In this document: piece after piece, positions 10,975-20,036 of the stretch
How positions within the stretch are numbered: position 1 is the stretch's first letter
Layout: every line of letters starts with the position of its first letter
Assembly: GCF_900102785.1 (NCBI RefSeq)
Contig: NZ_FNGC01000008.1
Coordinates: forward strand, 1-64,000
DNA from: Arthrobacter sp. ok362
GTDB lineage: Bacteria; Actinomycetota; Actinomycetes; Actinomycetales; Micrococcaceae
DNA length: 64,000 nt
Direction of reading: 5' to 3'
Notes under the pieces: model-generated
Told to the model about the DNA's origin: nothing
The model's input: the letters and a program-made list of their open reading frames with translations, nothing else
Database searches by the model: none
Position numbers and translations under genes: made by a program

Positions 10975-11331
10975 CTAGAGGCAGACAGCGATGACGTCCA
11001 GGCTCTTGCCGGCGTAGCCCTCGGCGTCCTGCAGCGTTTCGCAGATGACGGCGAAAGAGCGGTCCGCGCGGAGAGCGGCCGGCACCTGCCAGATGAAGGT
11101 GACGGGGGCCTCGCCGTCGTCCGTCACGGCATCGGCGACGTCGTGCAGCGAATCGTGCAGGGCATCCAGGTCCGTGCCATAGTCCTCGGGGACGTCCAGG
11201 AGCTCGCCGAACGTGTCCAGGACCGCCTGCTTGGTATCGGCGGCCGCGACCACCAGGGCGCGGCGGCCGGCGTCGTTGATTTGCGCCGTGAGTTCTTCGA
11301 TGGTCCAGGTCTCTGCCGAGTAAATCTTCAT
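10975..11331 (-). CDS. Barstar-family protein (RNase-inhibitor fold), orphan
   Basis: The 118-residue protein resembles barstar, the intracellular inhibitor of secreted barnase-type RNases. The match is the segment VLDTFGELLDVPEDYGTDLDALHDSL, the barstar motif with the YYG-x-NLDAL-type loop, followed by a hydrophobic strand and a C-terminal DVIAV strand. I chose the ATG at 11331 because AAGGA lies just upstream; the frame is open further upstream but that part overlaps glgX. It starts 22 bp after the glgX stop and is probably cotranscribed with it. No barnase-like RNase gene is visible nearby, so the target is unknown. It could be a general stress inhibitor or a protein-protein adaptor with the same fold. 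Confidence 0.78.
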   Translation of the reverse strand: MKIYSAETWTIEELTAQINDAGRRALVVAAADTKQAVLDTFGELLDVPEDYGTDLDALHDSLHDVADAVTDDGEAPVTFIWQVPAALRADRSFAVICETLQDAEGYAGKSLDVIAVCL

Positions 11332-11353
11332 GGGGTCCTTAATCTCGAAATAA

Positions 11354-13468
11354 TTAGGTGCGATAGATATTGATCGTGTTGGCCTGGACGAGATCCCGTT
11401 CACCGGAGGCAACGCGGGCGCCCTGACGCCGGTCATGAAGGTCAGAGGTGGTCACGCGAAGCTCGAAGAGCCGGTGCCCGGTGCCGTCCTCGTTGCTCAG
11501 CTGCGGCAAAGTGACCTTGACGTCGTCGGCGCCGCCGTTGACCACCACGAGGCCGTCCACGTGCCCGTCGTCGGAGCCGAGCAGGAGCTGGATCACCCGG
11601 TGACCGGGGTCATGCCACGTGTCGGCCGACATGGGCTTGCCGTCTACATCGAACCAATGGAAGTAGGACTGTTTGTCGCGCGCCGGGTAATCATGCGGCT
11701 GGCTGGCCAGGAACTCCTTGCGCAGCCGGATGACGCGCTTGGTGGTGCGCAGCATCGCATGCGATTCCGTGGTGCTGGTCCAGTCGATCCAGGTGAGCGC
11801 ATTGTCCTGGCAGTAGGCGTTGTTGTTGCCCTGCTGGGTCCGGCAGATCTCGTCCCCGGCGGTGATCATCGGTACGCCCTGGGAAATCATCAGGCAGGCC
11901 ATCAGGTTCCGCCGGCTTTGGGCGCGCCGGGCGAGGATGTCGCCGTCTTCGGTGGGACCCTCGAAGCCGTGGTTGTAGCTGCGGTTGTCGCCGTGGCCGT
12001 CCCGGTTCTGCTCGCCGTTGGCCTCGTTGTGCTTGCGGTCGTAGGCCGTCAGATCGGCCAGGCTGAAGCCATCGTGGGCCGTGATGAAGTTGAGCGAGGC
12101 AAGCCGGGACCGGCCCGAGGACTCGAACAGCCGGGCGGAACCAGAGAGGGCGTCCGCGAGGCGGGCCACCGGGCCGCCGCTGCCGCCGCCGTCGATCGCG
12201 GCGCGGTCGGCGAGCCAGAAGCTGCGGACGGCGTCGCGGAAATGATCGTTCCAGTCCACCCATCCGGGCGGAAAGCGGCCGGTCTGCCAGCCGCCATAGC
12301 CCACGTCCCAGGGTTCGGAAATCAACTTGACGCCGGACAGGACAGGATCGGCGCCCACCGCGACGAGGAAGGGGTGCCGGGGATCGAATTCGTTGGCGCT
12401 GTTGCGGCACAGGGTGACGGCAAGGTCGAAGCGGAAGCCGTCGATGTGGAACTCGCTCACCCAGTAGCGCAGGGAATCCAGCACCAGCTGCACCACGCGG
12501 GGTTCGCCGAAGTTCAGGCTGTTGCCGCAGCCCGTGGTGTCCACGTACTTGCCTTGGCCGTCGTTGCGGTAGTACTGCATCTCGCCCAAGCCGCGGAAGC
12601 TCAGGGTAGGGCCGTCCGTGCCTCCCTCGGCGGTGTGGTTGTACACGACGTCGAGGATCACCTCGAGCCCGGCGGCATGCAGCAGCTTGACCATGCCCTT
12701 GAACTCGTCCTGGACCGCGTGGGCGCCGGCGGCCCGGGCGGCCTCGGTGGCGTAGCCGGGGTGCGGGGCGAAGAAGGCGGCCGTGTTGTAGCCCCAGTAG
12801 TTCGTCAGCCCAAGCTGCTGCAGGTGCGGCTCGTCCACGTGGAAATGGACGGGCAGGAGCTGGATCGCCGTGACACCCAGCGAGATCAAATGCTCGATCA
12901 TGGCCGGGTGGGCCATTCCGGCGTACGTCCCCTGCAGTTCCTCCGGAATATCCGGGTGCAGTTTCGTCTGGCCGCGGACGTGGGCCTCGTAGACGATCGT
13001 GTTGCGCCACGGGACGCGGGGGCTGCGGTCCAGCCCCCAGTCAAAGTCGTTGCCGACCCGGACGCTGGTAATCAGATCCTCGCGCTCGTCGACGGCCCGA
13101 CCATAGGGGTCCATCAGCAACGGCTGCTCGCCGCCGGCATCGAAATCCGTGGAGGGCATGGACAGCGGGAGGGCCTCGTGTTCCGGGGAGGTCCGGAAGC
13201 CATAGCGCGAACCGGCGGGAATGCCCTCCACAATGCCGTGGTGGACGCCGTCGGTGTAGTTAGGCAGAGTCTTTACCTGCCAAGTGCCTCCGGGCGGCTG
13301 AAACGCGATCTCCAGGGTGGTCACGCCGGGCGCGTAGACGGCCACGTTGGCGAACGCACCCCGGGGATCGTCCACTGCCGGTGAACCGGTGTGCGGAACG
13401 CTGATCCCCAGCGGAAACGCCCGCGAAGCGTCTACGGTGGAAGCGGTATCTATGTAAGACATAACCAT
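11354..13468 (-). CDS. glgX: Glycogen debranching enzyme GlgX (isoamylase type)
   Basis: GlgX hydrolyses alpha-1,6 branches of phosphorylase-limit glucan and works with GlgP. The 704-residue protein has an N-terminal CBM48 domain (from ~18, FPLGISVPHTGSP), then a GH13_11 barrel with VYEAHVRGQTKLHPDIPEEL, DVVYNHTAEGG, nucleophile D348 in GFRFDLA, acid/base E385 in LISEPWD and ITAHDGFSL. The Y-W-G-Y-N signature and the QQGNNNAYCQDN loop are typical of GlgX/TreX. The ATG at 13468 has no clear ribosome-binding site and a second in-frame ATG lies two codons downstream, so the exact start is uncertain. Transcription likely continues into the barstar-like gene. Confidence 0.95.
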   Translation of the reverse strand: MVMSYIDTASTVDASRAFPLGISVPHTGSPAVDDPRGAFANVAVYAPGVTTLEIAFQPPGGTWQVKTLPNYTDGVHHGIVEGIPAGSRYGFRTSPEHEALPLSMPSTDFDAGGEQPLLMDPYGRAVDEREDLITSVRVGNDFDWGLDRSPRVPWRNTIVYEAHVRGQTKLHPDIPEELQGTYAGMAHPAMIEHLISLGVTAIQLLPVHFHVDEPHLQQLGLTNYWGYNTAAFFAPHPGYATEAARAAGAHAVQDEFKGMVKLLHAAGLEVILDVVYNHTAEGGTDGPTLSFRGLGEMQYYRNDGQGKYVDTTGCGNSLNFGEPRVVQLVLDSLRYWVSEFHIDGFRFDLAVTLCRNSANEFDPRHPFLVAVGADPVLSGVKLISEPWDVGYGGWQTGRFPPGWVDWNDHFRDAVRSFWLADRAAIDGGGSGGPVARLADALSGSARLFESSGRSRLASLNFITAHDGFSLADLTAYDRKHNEANGEQNRDGHGDNRSYNHGFEGPTEDGDILARRAQSRRNLMACLMISQGVPMITAGDEICRTQQGNNNAYCQDNALTWIDWTSTTESHAMLRTTKRVIRLRKEFLASQPHDYPARDKQSYFHWFDVDGKPMSADTWHDPGHRVIQLLLGSDDGHVDGLVVVNGGADDVKVTLPQLSNEDGTGHRLFELRVTTSDLHDRRQGARVASGERDLVQANTINIYRT

Positions 13469-13583
13469 TGCTTAAAGCTTAGCCGGGCCGGGCAAATGGC
13501 CCCCGTTTTCGTTTTCATGACGTTTTGCAGTGTACGGACCCCCGCACTGCATACTGTAATGAAGCGCCGAGTTGGAGGTAAAT

Positions 13584-14387
13584 GTGCGCGTTGCATTAGC
13601 CCAAATCATCACCGGCCGCGATCTGGCCGCGAACCTGGCCCTCGTGGACACCTACGCGCGCCAGGCCAAGGCCGGCGGCGCGGAGCTGGTGGTCTTCCCG
13701 GAAGCGACCATGCGGGCCTTCGGCAATTCGCTCCTGGACATCGCCGAGCCGCTGGACGGTCCGTGGGCTGCACGCGTGCGCTCCCTCGCCGCGGAACTCG
13801 GCATCGTGATCGTCGCGGGGATGTTCACCCCTGGCACTGCCGGCAATGGCGCCAAGGTGCGCAACACCCTGCTGGTCACCGGCCCCGGCCTCGAGGCCAG
13901 CTACGACAAAATCCACCTGTTCGATGCCTTTGGTTTCGCCGAGTCGGACACGGTTGACGCCGGCACCGCCCCCGTCACCTTCGAGCTCGACGGCGTGACC
14001 TTCGGCCTCGCCACTTGCTACGACGTCCGCTTCCCGAACCTGTTCACGGAAAACGCGGATCGCGGTGCCGACGTAAACATTGTGTGCGCCTCCTGGGGAT
14101 CGGGCCCCGGCAAGGCCGACCAGTGGAAGCTCCTGGCACGGGCCCGCGCCCTGGACTCAACCACCCTGGTCCTCGCCTGCGGCCAGGGCGATCCCGCGAG
14201 CCAGGGCATCCCGGTCAAAGGTTCCGCCCCCACCGGCGTCGGGCACTCCGTGGTGGTCTCCCCCCTGGGCGAGATCCTGGAAGAGCTCGACGGCGCTCCC
14301 GGTCTGCTATTCGCCGACCTCGACACCACGGCCGTCAAGGAAGCCCGCACCAAACTCCCGGTCTTGGCCAACCGGCATAAATTCTAG
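13584..14387 (+). CDS. Carbon-nitrogen hydrolase (nitrilase superfamily amidase)
   Basis: A 267-residue member of the nitrilase superfamily, which cleaves non-peptide C-N bonds. The catalytic triad is visible: E40 in VVFPEAT, K109 in YDKIHLFD and C145 in ATCYDVRFP. The motifs are closest to the branch that includes deaminated-glutathione amidase (Nit1/YbeM), but the substrate cannot be decided from sequence. GTG at 13584 is chosen because GGAGG (13574-13578) lies five bases upstream; a TTG further upstream would bury that site. It stands alone, divergent from glgX and convergent with the next gene. Confidence 0.85.
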   Translation: MRVALAQIITGRDLAANLALVDTYARQAKAGGAELVVFPEATMRAFGNSLLDIAEPLDGPWAARVRSLAAELGIVIVAGMFTPGTAGNGAKVRNTLLVTGPGLEASYDKIHLFDAFGFAESDTVDAGTAPVTFELDGVTFGLATCYDVRFPNLFTENADRGADVNIVCASWGSGPGKADQWKLLARARALDSTTLVLACGQGDPASQGIPVKGSAPTGVGHSVVVSPLGEILEELDGAPGLLFADLDTTAVKEARTKLPVLANRHKF

Positions 14388-14402
14388 GGCGACTGGACCA
14401 CC

Positions 14403-15131
14403 TCACCCCGTCAGCCTGCCGAGCTCATCCTCTGCCTCAATGAGCACTGCGGCAAGGCGCCCTGGGCTCGTGAGGTGCACCATGTGCCCCTCGTCCATGG
14501 TCAGAACGGGGATCCCCCGGGACCGTAAGTCGATGGCGGTGTCATCGAAGAATTGCCCCCGGGCGCAGAGCACGAAGACGGTCGGAACCTTGCTCAGATC
14601 TCCTGCGTCGACGGGCAGCCTTTCCTCGACGGCCTTCCAGAGCATGGGTGTGAGCAGCGGCGTGGCCCACTCGCGTATCTGCTGGTCCTCGACTCCGAGT
14701 GCCTCGAGCGGGAATGGCGCAAACAGCCATGGACGCTCGGGCAGAGCCTGGGCGGCAAAGGCATCCCGGAGCCACGGCAAAACGTCGAAGGCGGACTGGC
14801 CCGGCTTTGGGACGAATGCATCCACGTACACAATCCCCGCGATCCGCTCCGGAATACGCCCTGCGACACCGGCCACCACCATTCCGCCGTAGCTGTGCCC
14901 CACCAGGACGACATCCCGAAGGTCGTTCACCTCGACAAGCCCGGTGATCTGATCGATGTGCGCCAGCAACCCCACCTCCGGGGTTGCTTCGCCCGCGCGT
15001 TCTCCGACACCGGTGAGCGTCGGCGCGTAAACCTCATGCCCGGCAGCTTCCAGCGGAGGGACGACTCGCGACCAGCACCATCCGCCGACGAATGAACCGT
15101 GCACCAGCACATACGTCCTCGATGTCTTCAT
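14403..15131 (-). CDS. Alpha/beta hydrolase (esterase-like)
   Basis: A 242-residue alpha/beta-hydrolase-fold protein. It begins with the strand TYVLVHGSFVGGWCW (HG oxyanion region) and has the nucleophile elbow GHSYGG. A C-terminal His, probably in MDEGHMVHL, completes the triad. This pattern resembles the small plant-esterase/salicylate-methylesterase-like group often annotated as alpha/beta hydrolase in actinobacteria. The ATG at 15131 fits domain boundaries; the frame is open for 60 more codons upstream, but that stretch lacks family features. The substrate is unknown. The stop is 15 bp from the convergent amidase gene. Confidence 0.8.
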   Translation of the reverse strand: MKTSRTYVLVHGSFVGGWCWSRVVPPLEAAGHEVYAPTLTGVGERAGEATPEVGLLAHIDQITGLVEVNDLRDVVLVGHSYGGMVVAGVAGRIPERIAGIVYVDAFVPKPGQSAFDVLPWLRDAFAAQALPERPWLFAPFPLEALGVEDQQIREWATPLLTPMLWKAVEERLPVDAGDLSKVPTVFVLCARGQFFDDTAIDLRSRGIPVLTMDEGHMVHLTSPGRLAAVLIEAEDELGRLTG

Positions 15132-15299
15132 GGATTTAATTGTGCTCTCCTGTTCGGATCGTGGGAACGGCTGAAGCGGTACCGGGCGCGGACAGCGGTA
15201 CAGCCCTCGAGGGAGCAGCCATCCCGTCAGCATCCGAATGACGTCCGCCGGGTTGTCGGCGATGCACTGGCGGCTGCCCACCGCTCTGGCGCAAACGGA

Positions 15300-15330
15300 A
15301 ACGCTCCCCCACAACGTGTGAGAGAGCGTT
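15300..15330 (-). terminator. Probable terminator downstream of rlmB
   Basis: AACGCTC (15300-15306) pairs with GAGCGTT (15324-15330), with an inner CACA/TGTG stem and a small internal mismatch. On the minus strand it is followed by a short T-rich stretch. It lies about 50 bp beyond the rlmB stop. The internal mismatch makes it a moderate call. Confidence 0.5.
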
Positions 15331-15377
15331 TGCCGATTACCGCCAAAGGTGAGGGAGCGTCGGAGACGGAACCGGGA

Positions 15378-16379
15378 CTACTTAGCGGCGCGCTGGCGGG
15401 AGATTTCGTAGAGGGAGATGCCGACGGCCATGGAGGCGTTAAGGGATTCCATGGCGGAGTCGATCGGGATCGAGACGATCTGGTCGCAGTTTTCGCGGAC
15501 CAGGCGGCTCAGGCCCTTGCCCTCGGAACCTACGACGATGCACACCGGTTCGGTGGCCAGGGCGAGCTCGGGCAGCGAGACATCGCCGTCGCCGTCGAGG
15601 CCCAGGACGTAGATGCCCATGTTCTTGAAGGCCTTGAGCGTGTTGTTCAGGTTGGCCGCGCGTGCGACGGGGACGCGGACGGCTGCGCCGGCGCTGGTCT
15701 TCCAAGCCGAGGCCGTGACACCCACGGAGCGGCGCTCCGGGACGACGACGCCGTGGCCGCTAAAGGCCGAAACGGAGCGGATGATCGCGCCCAAGTTGCG
15801 GGGATCGGTGATGCCGTCGAGTGCAACGAAGAGCGGGGCGTTGGCGACGTGGCCCTTCTTCCAGGCCTCGAGGGTTTCCTCCGCGAGCTCGTAGGCGTCC
15901 TGGTATTCGTACGGCGGGATCTGCAGCACGAGGCCCTGGTGGATGGCGTCGTCGGTCATGCGGTCCAGCTCGGGCTTGCCGGTTTCCATCAGCGGAATAC
16001 CACGTTCGGCGGCGAGCTTCAGGGATTCCTTGACGCGGTCGTCCATTTCGATGCGGACGGCGACGTGCAGGGCCTTGGCCGGGATGCCGGCGCGCAGGGC
16101 TTCGACCACCGAGTTGCGTCCGGTGACAACTTCTTCGGTGGCGCGGCCCTTGGGACCGGAGCGGCCGGTGCGGGCGGCGGCGCTGGTGGTGCGGCTCCCG
16201 CTGGCGCGCTTGGCCTCGGAGCGTTCCGAGAGCTGCTTGTTCTTGAACGCCTTGTGGTACGGGCGGTCCTCCGCCTTGGGCGTGGGGCCCTTGCCCTCAA
16301 GTGCCTTGCGGCCGTGACCGCCAGTTCCGACGGAGGGGCCCTTCTTCAATTTGACCGAGCGGCGACCGTTGTTGGCCAT
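15378..16379 (-). CDS. rlmB: 23S rRNA (guanosine-2'-O-)-methyltransferase RlmB/TrmH-type
   Basis: A SpoU-family (SPOUT) RNA 2'-O-methyltransferase of 333 residues. A lysine/arginine-rich N-terminal extension (~1-85) precedes the TrmH substrate-binding domain and the knotted catalytic domain, which shows the three SpoU motifs: DGITDPRNLGAIIRS, VVGSEGKGLS and VSIPIDSAMESLNASMAVGI. The ATG at 16379 (MANNGRR) has AAAGG about nine bases upstream. It lies directly downstream of cysS, as in M. tuberculosis (Rv3579c-Rv3580c). RlmB in E. coli modifies G2251 of 23S rRNA; the exact target here is inferred. Confidence 0.92.
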   Translation of the reverse strand: MANNGRRSVKLKKGPSVGTGGHGRKALEGKGPTPKAEDRPYHKAFKNKQLSERSEAKRASGSRTTSAAARTGRSGPKGRATEEVVTGRNSVVEALRAGIPAKALHVAVRIEMDDRVKESLKLAAERGIPLMETGKPELDRMTDDAIHQGLVLQIPPYEYQDAYELAEETLEAWKKGHVANAPLFVALDGITDPRNLGAIIRSVSAFSGHGVVVPERRSVGVTASAWKTSAGAAVRVPVARAANLNNTLKAFKNMGIYVLGLDGDGDVSLPELALATEPVCIVVGSEGKGLSRLVRENCDQIVSIPIDSAMESLNASMAVGISLYEISRQRAAK

Positions 16380-16501
16380 GAGTTTCACCCTTTAAATACG
16401 CGATTCGTTGATAAGTCTGACCTCCAGTCTACTGACTCGAGTTAAATCCTCGACCGGAAGGGACGACGGCGGTCCGCAACACCGGCCGCCGGCAACGTGG
16501 T

Positions 16502-17959
16502 TCAGCCGCGCTTGAGGCTCCAGCTCGCCCCGTCCTGGCCGTCCTCGACGACGACGCCGGCTGCGGCCAAGGTGTCCCGGATGGCGTCGGACGCCGCCCA
16601 GTTTTTGGCGGCCCGGGCGTGGGCCCGCGCCTCGAGCTGCGCCTCGACCAGGACGCCAAGGGCGGTGTTGGCCGGTTCGTCGGCCGCCGGTGTCGCGGTG
16701 GCGTTGAGGCCGAGAACGTCCGCCATGGCGGTGACGCTCGCGAATGCCTGTCCCGCGGCGCCGAGGTCCCCGTCAGTGAGGGCCGTGTTGCCGGCGCGGA
16801 CGGTTTCGTGGAGCGCTGCCAGGGCCTGCGGGACGTTCAGGTCATCGTCCATGGCCAAAGCAAAAGCCTCCGGGACCGAAGCGCCGGACGAATCCGATCC
16901 AGCGTCGGGGAGGATCCTGCTGGCGCGGGTGAGGAAGCCGTCGATCCGTTCGACGGCGGCGGCGGCTTCCTGCAGGGACGTCGGCTGGTAGTCCAGGACC
17001 GAGCGGTACTGCGCCTGCCCGAGGTAGTACCGGACAACGCGCGGCGGGGCGAGTTCGAGCATTTCCGCCGGGCTGACGGTATTGCCGATGGACTTGGACA
17101 TCTTCTCGCCGGCGTAGGTGACCATGCCGTTGTGCATCCAAAAGTTGGCGAAGCCGTGGCCTGCCGCCTGGGACTGCGCCATTTCGTTTTCGTGGTGCGG
17201 GAAGCGCAGGTCCAGGCCGCCGCCGTGGATGTCGAACTCGGTGCCGAGGTACTTGGTGACCATCGCGGAGCATTCGAGGTGCCAGCCCGGGCGGCCGGGG
17301 CCCCACGGGGAGGCCCAGCTCGCCGTCGTCGGCTCCCCGTCCTTGTAGCCCTTCCACAGCGCGAAGTCGCGGGGGTCCTTCTTCCTGTTGCTGAATTGAG
17401 GTTCGACGTCCTGGGCACCCTGCATGTCGTCGAGTCTTTGGTTCGTCAGCGTGCCGTACTTGGACCAGGAACGTACGTCGAAGTAGACGTCGCCGGAGTC
17501 GTCGGGGGCCGGGTAGGCGTGGCCCCGGTCGATCAGCTGCTGGATGAGGGCATGCATTTCCGGGATGTGGCCGGTGGCGCGGGGCTCATAGGTGGGGCGG
17601 GAGACGCCCAGGGTGTCGTAGGCCTTGAGGAATTCCTGCTCGTAGCGGTAGGCCAGGGCCCACCATTCCTCGTTGCGCAGCGCCCCGGGTTCGTCTTCAA
17701 AGTCGGGGCCGAAAGACGCGGCGGACTTGGCGAGGATCTTGTCGTCGATGTCGGTGACGTTGCGGACCGCCGTCACGCGGAAGCCGCGGTACTGCAGCCA
17801 GCGGGTCAGCTGGTCGAATGCGATGGCCGAGCGGATGTGGCCGACATGTGGCATGCCCTGCACGGTGGCTCCGCAGTAGTACAGGCTCACGTTGCCAGGT
17901 ACCAGGGGGACGAAGTCGCGGACTTCGGCGGATGCAGTGTCGTAAAAGCGCAGGGTCAC
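16502..17959 (-). CDS. cysS: Cysteine--tRNA ligase
   Basis: A class I aminoacyl-tRNA synthetase that charges tRNA-Cys. The 485 residues contain the zinc/cysteine-binding C29 (YYCGATVQG), the HIGH variant HVGH at 38-41, further zinc ligands C230 (WHLECSAM) and H255 (FPHHENEM), and the KMSKS loop at 286-290. The C-terminal DALR-like domain is present. It sits between rlmB and the ispF-ispD pair, matching the conserved mycobacterial gene order. No T-box or other leader regulation is visible upstream. Confidence 0.97.
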   Translation of the reverse strand: MTLRFYDTASAEVRDFVPLVPGNVSLYYCGATVQGMPHVGHIRSAIAFDQLTRWLQYRGFRVTAVRNVTDIDDKILAKSAASFGPDFEDEPGALRNEEWWALAYRYEQEFLKAYDTLGVSRPTYEPRATGHIPEMHALIQQLIDRGHAYPAPDDSGDVYFDVRSWSKYGTLTNQRLDDMQGAQDVEPQFSNRKKDPRDFALWKGYKDGEPTTASWASPWGPGRPGWHLECSAMVTKYLGTEFDIHGGGLDLRFPHHENEMAQSQAAGHGFANFWMHNGMVTYAGEKMSKSIGNTVSPAEMLELAPPRVVRYYLGQAQYRSVLDYQPTSLQEAAAAVERIDGFLTRASRILPDAGSDSSGASVPEAFALAMDDDLNVPQALAALHETVRAGNTALTDGDLGAAGQAFASVTAMADVLGLNATATPAADEPANTALGVLVEAQLEARAHARAAKNWAASDAIRDTLAAAGVVVEDGQDGASWSLKRG

Positions 17960-18042
17960 CGCTCCAGATTAGCCGATGGCGGTCCGCGGCTTTACCGCGG
18001 CTTTGCTGGCGGCCGGGAGTCCGGGACCACGGATCCGGCAAC

Positions 18043-18405
18043 CTACTTGCAGTATTGCCCGATCTTGTTGATCTGCTCCGTGAGCTGGGCGGTCTGTTCG
18101 TTGGTCTTGGTTCCCGTTGGGCTCGCCGCAACCTGCTTCATGATCTCGGCCATCTGCTGGATAGGGGCGCCCACTTCCGGCGCCACCTTGTCCGCAACTT
18201 CCTGGTAGTGCTGGCCAATCTGCCCGGCCTGCTCCTTCGCGGTCCCGGAGGGCACGAAGGTATCGGTGTTGAGGAACTTGCAGCTTTCCTCGACGCTCAA
18301 CTTCGGCGTGGCGCTGGGCGTCTGGGGCGCGGTCGTCGAGCCGGCACAGCCGCTCAGCATGGTCGCTGCCACGAGTACGACGGCGGCGGGCATCAGCTTT
18401 TTCAC
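18043..18405 (-). CDS. Small secreted lipoprotein, unknown function
   Basis: A 120-residue protein with a lipoprotein signal peptide (MKKLMPAAVVLVAATMLSGC; lipidation at C20), followed by a Thr/Pro/Ala linker and a helical domain with two further Cys residues that may pair. It starts at GTG with AGGAG seven bases upstream. It interrupts the cysS-ispF order seen in mycobacteria. I do not recognise the mature domain. Confidence 0.75.
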   Translation of the reverse strand: MKKLMPAAVVLVAATMLSGCAGSTTAPQTPSATPKLSVEESCKFLNTDTFVPSGTAKEQAGQIGQHYQEVADKVAPEVGAPIQQMAEIMKQVAASPTGTKTNEQTAQLTEQINKIGQYCK

Positions 18406-18492
18406 GGGAGTCTCCTGATGTTGCCGGAAGGGGTTGCCCCTTAAGCCTAGGGGACGGAGGGCCCAGTGAGCAGGGCCCTTCAGCAGGGCCGA

Positions 18493-18999
18493 TCAGCCGG
18501 CCCTATAGACGAGCGCTGTTGCCACGGCCGAGATCCCCTCGCCCCGGCCAGTGAATCCGAGTCCGTCGCTCGTGGTGGCTGTGACGCTGACCGGCGCTGC
18601 GGCAGCGTCGCTGAGGACCCGCTGGGATTCCTCCCGCCGCGGGCCGAATTTAGGCCGGTTGGCCACGAACTGAACGGCGATATTGCCGATTTCGAATCCG
18701 TGGGCGCGAACAATCCTGGCGGCCTCGGCCAGCAGGGTCACACCCGACGCCCCGGCATATTCGGGCCGGTCCGTACCGAAATGCGTGCCCAGATCCCCGA
18801 TACCGCAGGCCGAGAAAAGCGCGTCCGCCGCGGCGTGCGCCACGGGGTCGCCGTCGGAGTGGCCGGAGAGTCCCCGCTCCCCCTCCCAGAAGAGGCCGCC
18901 GAGCCACAGCGGCTGCGGCTCGGCTTCGGCTGCGTAGGCATGGACATCGATCCCGATCCCGGTCCTGGGGATCAGCGGCGCGTTGGTGGACATGCTCAT
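18493..18999 (-). CDS. ispF: 2-C-methyl-D-erythritol 2,4-cyclodiphosphate synthase
   Basis: IspF cyclises CDP-methylerythritol 2-phosphate, a step of the MEP isoprenoid pathway. Metal ligands D18 and H20 (GIGIDVHAY) and H47 ([14 protein letters not shown]) are present, as is the C-terminal [15 protein letters not shown] signature. The 168-residue length is normal. Its ATG overlaps the ispD stop by 4 bp, so the two consecutive-pathway genes are translationally coupled. Confidence 0.96.
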   Translation of the reverse strand: MSMSTNAPLIPRTGIGIDVHAYAAEAEPQPLWLGGLFWEGERGLSGHSDGDPVAHAAADALFSACGIGDLGTHFGTDRPEYAGASGVTLLAEAARIVRAHGFEIGNIAVQFVANRPKFGPRREESQRVLSDAAAAPVSVTATTSDGLGFTGRGEGISAVATALVYRAG

Positions 19000-19832
19000 C
19001 CCTCCACCCAGCGCACACCCAAGGGCCCTTCGAGGAGGCCTTCGGCCAGGATCAGGTCCAGGGGCGTGGTGATCTTCAGGGACTGGCTGGCGCCGCGCAC
19101 GGCGTGGACGGGGACGCCGATCAGCTCCACGAGCATCGCATCGTCCGTGACGAGGGCGGCCTGGCCGGCGTCGAACCCGGCGGCAGCCTCGTGGGCGCGT
19201 TTGAGGGTGGTGAAGGCAAATCCCTGCGGCGTCTGCACGGCGCGGAGCGACTCCCGGGGCGCCGTCCCGGTGACCAGCTCGGGCGCCACCGCGGCGCCGT
19301 CGCCGGTGGTCGGTTCGACGGTCTTGACCGTGTCGACGACCGGAATCACCGGAATGACGGCCGAGGCGCCGGCGCCAAGCGCCGCTGCCACCCGGTGAAA
19401 GACGGCCTCCGGCGCCAATGCCCGGGCGGCATCGTGGACCAGAACTGATTCGGTATCAGGCAGGAGTGCTGCCATCGCGGCGCGGACTGATTCGGCGCGG
19501 TTCGCACCGCCGTCGACCACCGTGACGACCGGGACCGGGGCTCCGTGGCCCGGCACGGTGAGGCGGTCCCCGGCCGCAAGCTCTTGCTTGAAGGCCTCGC
19601 ACAGCGCCCGCAACTCGGTGTCCCCCGGGGGGATCGCAATGCAGATCTGCTGCGCGATCCCGGCGGCTGCCACGCCGCGCAGGGCGTGGGTGAGGATGCT
19701 GTCCCCGCCGAGAGGCACTTTTGCTTTCGGCATGCCGTAGCCCAGGCGCTGGCCGGAGCCGGCGGCCACAACAATGACCGCAGTGGCGGGACCGGCTGGT
19801 GACGTATTCGTCGGTGCAGTATCCATGCGCAC
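18996..19832 (-). CDS. ispD: 2-C-methyl-D-erythritol 4-phosphate cytidylyltransferase
   Basis: IspD transfers CMP to methylerythritol 4-phosphate in the MEP pathway. The N-terminal nucleotide-binding motif [25 protein letters not shown] signature is seen at ~23-43, with [10 protein letters not shown] and the RAVQTPQGF motif further on. At 278 residues it is slightly longer than E. coli IspD because of an insertion around the [14 protein letters not shown] region. The start may be GTG at 19832 or ATG at 19826; no strong ribosome-binding site decides. It is followed with overlap by ispF and preceded by carD, as in mycobacteria. Confidence 0.95.
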   Translation of the reverse strand: MRMDTAPTNTSPAGPATAVIVVAAGSGQRLGYGMPKAKVPLGGDSILTHALRGVAAAGIAQQICIAIPPGDTELRALCEAFKQELAAGDRLTVPGHGAPVPVVTVVDGGANRAESVRAAMAALLPDTESVLVHDAARALAPEAVFHRVAAALGAGASAVIPVIPVVDTVKTVEPTTGDGAAVAPELVTGTAPRESLRAVQTPQGFAFTTLKRAHEAAAGFDAGQAALVTDDAMLVELIGVPVHAVRGASQSLKITTPLDLILAEGLLEGPLGVRWVEG

Positions 19833-19863
19833 AAGACTACGTCCCCGCGCCTTGGAGTATCCC

Positions 19864-19923
19864 GTTGCGCTATCGGTTGTGGCTGCTCTGGGCGCTCAGA
19901 GGGACCATAAGTGATAGCGCAAC
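19864..19923. repeat. Palindromic intergenic repeat (REP-like) between ispD and carD
   Basis: A 60-bp element has perfect 11-bp terminal arms GTTGCGCTATC / GATAGCGCAAC and an inner CTCTG / CAGAG hairpin. It could fold as a long cruciform or RNA stem. It lies between the ispD start and the carD terminator and encodes nothing obvious. It has the structure of an intergenic palindromic repeat; other genomic copies cannot be seen in this window. Confidence 0.65.
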
Positions 19924-19968
19924 CGAGGGGCGGCGGCTGAAAAGCGGCTGAAAAAGGGCAAAAAGAAG

Positions 19969-19993
19969 CCCCGGCGGCCTGACGCCACCGGGG
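19969..19993 (-). terminator. Rho-independent terminator of carD
   Basis: The stem CCCCGG-GGC / GCC-CCGGGG, with one internal mismatch, is followed on the minus strand by CTTCTTTTT. It lies 44 bp past the carD stop. A second GC-rich hairpin (about 20010-20031) lies between them. The pair likely separates carD transcription from ispD. Confidence 0.75.
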
Positions 19994-20036
19994 TTCGATT
20001 CTTATCTGCGCCGGCCCTGCTGGGGCCGGCCCTGTA

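Noticed and set aside
10975..11331. Toxin-antitoxin pair with glgX neighbours
   Set aside because: The barstar-like gene has no toxin partner in the window, and both flanking genes are clear metabolic enzymes.
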